From Aphanothece sp. CMT-3BRIN-NPC111 (GTDB lineage: Bacteria; Cyanobacteriota; Cyanobacteriia; Cyanobacteriales; JAHHGU01), in assembly GCA_019359765.1 (NCBI GenBank), contig JAHHGU010000047.1, forward strand, positions 1 to 43,451: a stretch of DNA of 43,451 nucleotides. The letters run 5' to 3'. Of this stretch, positions 39,310-43,451 are shown piece after piece. Below the pieces are notes generated by a model. The model did not search any database. It was not told the origin of the DNA and saw only the letters and a list, made by a program, of their open reading frames with translations. Position 1 is the first letter of the stretch. Each line of letters starts with the position of its first letter. The translations under genes and the position numbers were made by a program.

Positions 39310-42300
39310 ATGGATATCGGTAAATTAATTAGCGCAATTGCAGGTTCTTCCGCTCCTGTCCTCAAGGCTAAGCTTGAGCGCAGTGAGCCTATCATCAAGC
39401 TACTAAGAGAACATAACCTTGATCCTGAGCATCCGCCTGCTGACTTCCTTGGTGTTTATGCGTACACTCTTGTGTCCTACGGTGTTGGGAAACCAGAGCC
39501 AATCCTCAAATTCTTTCGAGAGGAACAAATTCAAAAGGCTTTCCGCCAGACGTTTGAGCAGAATGACTTTTCAATCCTCTTGAACGAAGCTGAAGATTTT
39601 CTCGATTGGAACATATTGGGAGATGAGCTACGAAAAGAAGGGCTTGACCCCCGGCGAGAGTTTGCTGAGTTTAGTGGAGTCTTTATCGAGATTGCGAAGC
39701 GCACGCGCACACCTGCTGAGGTGATGCGTGACCAGAATTTGGACAATGTACAACAGGATGTACGGGAAATCCTAGAACTGTTTAAGCGGCTCCCACTCAA
39801 TGAAATGCGGACAGAGCTAGCTCGGCTAGCCCAGCGTTACCAGGCACTCCAACCCGCCATCACATCTACTGAGGATAAATTGGGGGCGTTCATCTTAGCC
39901 CAGCAGATGAGAGCTTGGTTTGAAACCCTAGGCTATAGCTTTGAGAACTACGCAGTAGAGAAAGACGAATATTTCGAGTGGATCATTAACATTCCAAAAT
40001 GGCGGGGATACGACCGTATTCTGGTACGTGGTATTAAGGGCGAGACGCAAATTAGCGACGTTGTAGCCCTGCACCAAGTAGTAGAAGAGCAAAAGACTGA
40101 TGAGGGATTGCTGGTAGCTGCTCGTCGGATTAGTCCCGCTGCTCGTGACGAAGTTGAAAAGCCGGAGTACCGCAACCTACTCTGCTGCACTTTTGACGAA
40201 CTCCTGGACGGCGCGGCTGATTTTAGCCCCTACTTCGACTGGTTAGAGGCTGAGGTCAAGAGCAAAGGCATAGACAAGATGTATGTCTCTCTGAGTTGCA
40301 TTAAAGATGAGTTCGATCCAGTTACAAAGCAAAAGATAGGAGAAAGTCATTATAACGAACGCGATGGCTGGATTGAAGGCTACATTGACAAGTGGCTAGA
40401 TGACCCAGCTAAAGAGCATATCTCCATCGTGGGCGAGTTTGGCACTGGCAAGACTTGGTTCGCGTTGCACTACGCCTGGACTGTACTGCAAGAGTATCGC
40501 AAAGCTAAAGAACGAGGCATCAAACGACCTCGCCTGCCTTTGCTGATTCCTCTGCGTGATTATGCTAAGGCCCTCGATGTTAACAACGTTGTGGCTGGCT
40601 TCTTCTTCAACAAGCACAATATTCGCTTGAATAGTGCCGTCTTTGACCAACTCAACCGCATGGGTAAGCTACTGCTCATCTTCGACGGCTTCGACGAGAT
40701 GGCAGACAAGGTAGACCGCCAAAAGATGATTGATAATTTTTGGGAACTATCCAGGGTGGTAGTGCCAGGATCTAAGGCGATTCTCACCTGTCGCACTGAG
40801 CATTTTCCAGAAGCCCAAGAAGGTCGCGCCCTGCTCAATGCAGAATTGAAGGCCTCCATTGCTAACCTGACTGGTGAGCCACCTCAGTTCGAGGTGTTGA
40901 AACTGGAATATTTCAATGATGACCAGATCCGCAAGGTTTTATCGTTCAAAACTAATCCTGGCACAGTAGACCAAGTTATGGGAAATCCTCAACTATTGGA
41001 TCTAGCTCGTCGCCCAGTGATGACTGAGTTAATCCTAGAGGCACTGCCGGATATCGAAGCAGGAAAACCAGTAGATATGTCGCGCGTCTATCTCTACGCT
41101 GTACGCCACAAAATGGAGCGAGATATCAAAGCAGAACGCACCTTTACGTCGTTAGCCGATAAGCTCTACTTCCTGTGTGAACTGTCATGGGAAATGCTGT
41201 CTACTGACCAGATGAGCCTCAACTATCGGCTCTTTCCTGATAGGCTACGTCGCTTGTTCGGTCATGCTGTGCAGGAGCAAAAAGACTTAGATCACTGGCG
41301 CTACGATATGCTTGGTCAGACTATGCTGATCCGTAACGATGACGGTGACTACACGCCAGCGCATCGTTCGCTCTTAGAATTCTTCGTTGCCTACAAATTC
41401 GCTGCTGAATTAGGTATTCTAGCTCCAGATTTCACTGAACTTGCTCAGGCACAATTACCATCAAACTTAGATACAACTGCACCGCCTCAAAACTACACAT
41501 GGTCTTCCTATTTTCGGCGTGAAGTAGATGAAAAAGGTGCTGTTAAGCTCATTCCACCTTTAGAGGATTTTGTTACTGATGAAATAAGCAGATTAGCGGA
41601 AACTGTAGGCAAACAACCGCTGACTAAAGCCATCAGAGACTTGCTCAAGAACATGCTCGTTCCTAATCGGGAAGAGGTTAAGACACAGCTATTAGCCATT
41701 ATTGACAGAACGCGAGGTAAAACTACAGATGAAGTAGGTGTCACTGGTGGCAACGTTGCTACTATACTTGTCCGTTACAATCCTCTAGCTCTTAAAGGTC
41801 TTGATCTTTCTGGTACTAATCTAAGCCACGCTGATCTCAGCGGAGCTAACCTCACGGAATCCATTTTATCTAGTGCCAATCTGAGCCACATCAACCTCAG
41901 GAAAGCTAATCTCACAGAATGCCAATTACCTCATGCCGATTTAAGCCATGTCTGTTTTAAAAAGACTGTAATGGTTGGTGCCATGCTGCAAAAAAGTAAT
42001 TTGCATGGCATTGATTTGGGTGTAATTGAAGGATGGATAGGGGGAATGCCAGTGTTGAATACTAAGTCATGGATTTACTTTTACTATTCAGAACTTGGTT
42101 CTACTCCCCAATCGCCTGAGTTACCTTTTAATGTTGAGAATAATGAGATTGTTATTGGTCTTAAAGACAATAATGTTGAAGTGGAAAAAAATACAATTTT
42201 AGAATGGATAAACGAAAGCAATAAGGGGAATTTAAAATGGACGCAACGAATTAAAAGTCCATTTATTGTTAGCTGCTGCGTAGACATAAAAAGAATCCAA

Positions 42301-42558
42301 ATTCTAACAGTTGATGGGGAAGTTATCAACCTGGACGTTGAAAATGGTCAGCCAATATTTATTGAGGATATATGCCCGTTGCTGCAATGGCATGGTGCAG
42401 ATCTGGCAGGAACGATAGGACTTGACGAACGTAACGCCTATTTCATTAAGATTCTTGGTGCTATTAATACACCTACGACTGCATATGACCCACGTCACGA
42501 TCCAAAGGTCGTTCTTTCTTTAAGAGTAAAGAGTAAAGGTAGATCGGATGTGGATTAA
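39310..42558 (+). CDS. NACHT NTPase with nuclease-like domain and pentapeptide repeats (bacterial NLR-like)
   Basis: A 1082-residue multidomain protein. Residues 20-150 hold two copies of an unrecognised module (LLREHNLDPEHPPADFLGV at 31-49, ELRKEGLDPRREFAEFSGV at 106-124). Residues 190-310 resemble an Mrr-type restriction-endonuclease fold (GAFILAQQMRAWFETLGYSF, then VALHQVVEEQKTDEGLLVA), but the usual catalytic Gln-x-Lys strand is replaced by VRGIKGE. The NACHT core has Walker A GEFGTGKTW (375-383), Walker B LLLIFDGFDE (454-463) and ILTCRTEHF. Pentapeptide repeats (LDLSGTNLSHADLSGANL) fill about 828-905, and about 150 further residues form an unknown beta-rich end. NACHT proteins of this build include antiphage sensors, and the role here is inferred. 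AGGG lies 6-10 nt before ATG 39310. Confidence 0.88.
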   Translation: MDIGKLISAIAGSSAPVLKAKLERSEPIIKLLREHNLDPEHPPADFLGVYAYTLVSYGVGKPEPILKFFREEQIQKAFRQTFEQNDFSILLNEAEDFLDWNILGDELRKEGLDPRREFAEFSGVFIEIAKRTRTPAEVMRDQNLDNVQQDVREILELFKRLPLNEMRTELARLAQRYQALQPAITSTEDKLGAFILAQQMRAWFETLGYSFENYAVEKDEYFEWIINIPKWRGYDRILVRGIKGETQISDVVALHQVVEEQKTDEGLLVAARRISPAARDEVEKPEYRNLLCCTFDELLDGAADFSPYFDWLEAEVKSKGIDKMYVSLSCIKDEFDPVTKQKIGESHYNERDGWIEGYIDKWLDDPAKEHISIVGEFGTGKTWFALHYAWTVLQEYRKAKERGIKRPRLPLLIPLRDYAKALDVNNVVAGFFFNKHNIRLNSAVFDQLNRMGKLLLIFDGFDEMADKVDRQKMIDNFWELSRVVVPGSKAILTCRTEHFPEAQEGRALLNAELKASIANLTGEPPQFEVLKLEYFNDDQIRKVLSFKTNPGTVDQVMGNPQLLDLARRPVMTELILEALPDIEAGKPVDMSRVYLYAVRHKMERDIKAERTFTSLADKLYFLCELSWEMLSTDQMSLNYRLFPDRLRRLFGHAVQEQKDLDHWRYDMLGQTMLIRNDDGDYTPAHRSLLEFFVAYKFAAELGILAPDFTELAQAQLPSNLDTTAPPQNYTWSSYFRREVDEKGAVKLIPPLEDFVTDEISRLAETVGKQPLTKAIRDLLKNMLVPNREEVKTQLLAIIDRTRGKTTDEVGVTGGNVATILVRYNPLALKGLDLSGTNLSHADLSGANLTESILSSANLSHINLRKANLTECQLPHADLSHVCFKKTVMVGAMLQKSNLHGIDLGVIEGWIGGMPVLNTKSWIYFYYSELGSTPQSPELPFNVENNEIVIGLKDNNVEVEKNTILEWINESNKGNLKWTQRIKSPFIVSCCVDIKRIQILTVDGEVINLDVENGQPIFIEDICPLLQWHGADLAGTIGLDERNAYFIKILGAINTPTTAYDPRHDPKVVLSLRVKSKGRSDVD

Positions 42559-42783
42559 CACTTTTCAGGAAGTATAAATGTAAGAAAAGTTTGTCTATTT
42601 GCCCAGTGGTAGATAAGTTGAAGTAGAAGTAGCGATCGCATTTCTTTCCCCATTCGCAATCAGAAATGTGCGATCGCTCTCCCAGTTCAGCTGTATTAGC
42701 TAGGGGCTGTGCCAGTTTCCAGAGTTCTATGATGGAGAAAACCTCAGGATACATCTTTCCTGTTATCCATCAGAACCCACACC

Positions 42784-43451
42784 ATGCCTACCTACACGGG
42801 AATTTCTAGCGAAGCCTTCAGACACCCCCTTGATCGCCAAGCCGAGCAAACCTTACGCAACTTACCAGGGTTCGATATCCTCGCCCGCAAGTTTGTAGAA
42901 TTTCTCTACGAACGCCCTCAGTTCGTCTATCACATGGGTAACAGTATTCAGGTGGGACCGCGTCAGTATGCTAGCATCTACCAGATATTTCGGGAATCTC
43001 TCCGGGATTTAGACATTTCCCCAGACCCAGCTTTGTTCATCACTCAAGATCCAATTTCTAATGCCTATGCTATTGGACAAGAGCGCCCCTCCCTAATTTT
43101 CAACTCTGGATTGTTGGACTTAATGAATGAAGCCGAAACCCGGTCAGTTATCGCTCATGAATTAGGGCATATTAAATGTGGGCACGCCATCTTATCTCAG
43201 ATGGCAATTTGGGCTATGGGTGCTGCTTCTTTCATCGGCCAAGCAACTTTTGGGTTAAGCAATTTACTCATTACCAGCGGCTTAATTATGGCGTTTTATG
43301 AATGGAAACGCAAATCAGAATTATCCGCGGATCGGGCAGCTTTATTGGTAATGGATGACTTGAATGCAGTGATGAGTTCTATGATGAAACTTGCTGGCGG
43401 CAGTCTCAAGCATGGTAACGAATGCAGTTTAGATGAATTTATTCGTCAATC
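42784..43451 (+). CDS. M48-family (Ste24/HtpX-like) zinc metallopeptidase, N-terminal part
   Basis: The first 222 residues of a peptidase M48 protein, with the frame open at the right edge. The zinc motif HELGHIKCGH and the downstream ELSADRAAL glutamate motif are intact. A hydrophobic pair of segments between them (AIWAMGAASFIGQATFGLSNLLITSGLIMAF) indicates membrane insertion. The family degrades damaged or misfolded membrane proteins. The start MPTYTGISSEAFRHPLDRQAE is typical of the cyanobacterial branch, where the protein begins with a soluble domain rather than helices. ATG 42784, with no strong ribosome site (a CCATCAGAACCC context). The rest of the gene lies beyond the window. Confidence 0.93.
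   Translation, partial: MPTYTGISSEAFRHPLDRQAEQTLRNLPGFDILARKFVEFLYERPQFVYHMGNSIQVGPRQYASIYQIFRESLRDLDISPDPALFITQDPISNAYAIGQERPSLIFNSGLLDLMNEAETRSVIAHELGHIKCGHAILSQMAIWAMGAASFIGQATFGLSNLLITSGLIMAFYEWKRKSELSADRAALLVMDDLNAVMSSMMKLAGGSLKHGNECSLDEFIRQ

Noticed and set aside
42473..42754. A 93-residue minus-strand frame after the NACHT gene
   Set aside because: It overlaps the NACHT 3' end, has mixed composition and contains HIP1-rich intergenic sequence.
1..43451. tRNA or rRNA genes
   Set aside because: Scanning for T-loop GTTCRAAT-type boxes with matching acceptor stems gave no convincing candidate by eye. A covariance search would be decisive.

Overview
This window comes from a cyanobacterial chromosome. 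The evidence is the many GCGATCGC (HIP1) octamers and gene content typical of or restricted to that phylum: a PsbP-like CyanoP protein, a PAP/fibrillin protein, a DUF3134 protein, DUF29, NarL-type regulators, an SLH-glycoside-hydrolase fusion and an ELWxxDGT repeat protein. Long intergenic regions full of palindromes, heptanucleotide repeats and transposon relics suggest a large-genome, probably filamentous or aggregating species. The species cannot be named from the sequence alone.

Layout. 1-5.2 kb: the 3' end of a GH13 amylase-type gene, a RecB-like nuclease, a fibrillin, DUF3134, mraY and a LuxR-type response regulator. 5.2-7.6 kb: small orphan genes (an unknown protein, a Nif11-like leader peptide, an 87-residue protein) around a 164-bp structured inverted repeat. 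7.66-11.12 kb: four minus-strand genes of unknown function downstream of maf. They share an invariant Asp-Gly-Asp-Ile motif, the first two are 68% identical paralogues, and a 100-bp MITE separates those two. 12-17.8 kb: a secreted two-repeat protein, phosphoketolase, CyanoP, a TPR protein and gluconokinase. 17.8-23 kb: transposase relics and a signalling cluster (NarL regulator, receiver/DesK-type kinase, PAS hybrid kinase). 23-30.3 kb: ELWxxDGT protein, gamma-glutamyltransferase-like hydrolase, NERD membrane protein, SLH-GHL10 protein and DUF29. 30.6-39 kb: glycogen phosphorylase, a small unknown gene, trpS, a metF-like gene, a lipoprotein, a MuiA-like protein and a TPR protein. 39.3-42.6 kb: a 1082-residue NACHT NTPase resembling bacterial NLR-type defence proteins. 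The window ends inside an M48 protease gene.

Functional links. Carbon storage and sugar metabolism recur (GH13 enzyme, glycogen phosphorylase, phosphoketolase, gluconokinase), but these genes are scattered and do not form one operon. The best candidates for undescribed biology are the DGDI-motif cluster at 7.66-11.12 kb, whose members have the soluble, multivalent-acidic and membrane-anchored layout of an assembly, and the NACHT protein with a duplicated N-terminal module and an apparently degenerate nuclease-like domain. Several small structured repeats are also worth cataloguing: a 67-bp two-copy element with partly compensatory changes, an IS5-like MITE with TTA flanks, and a three-stem palindrome. 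I found no tRNA, rRNA or CRISPR array.
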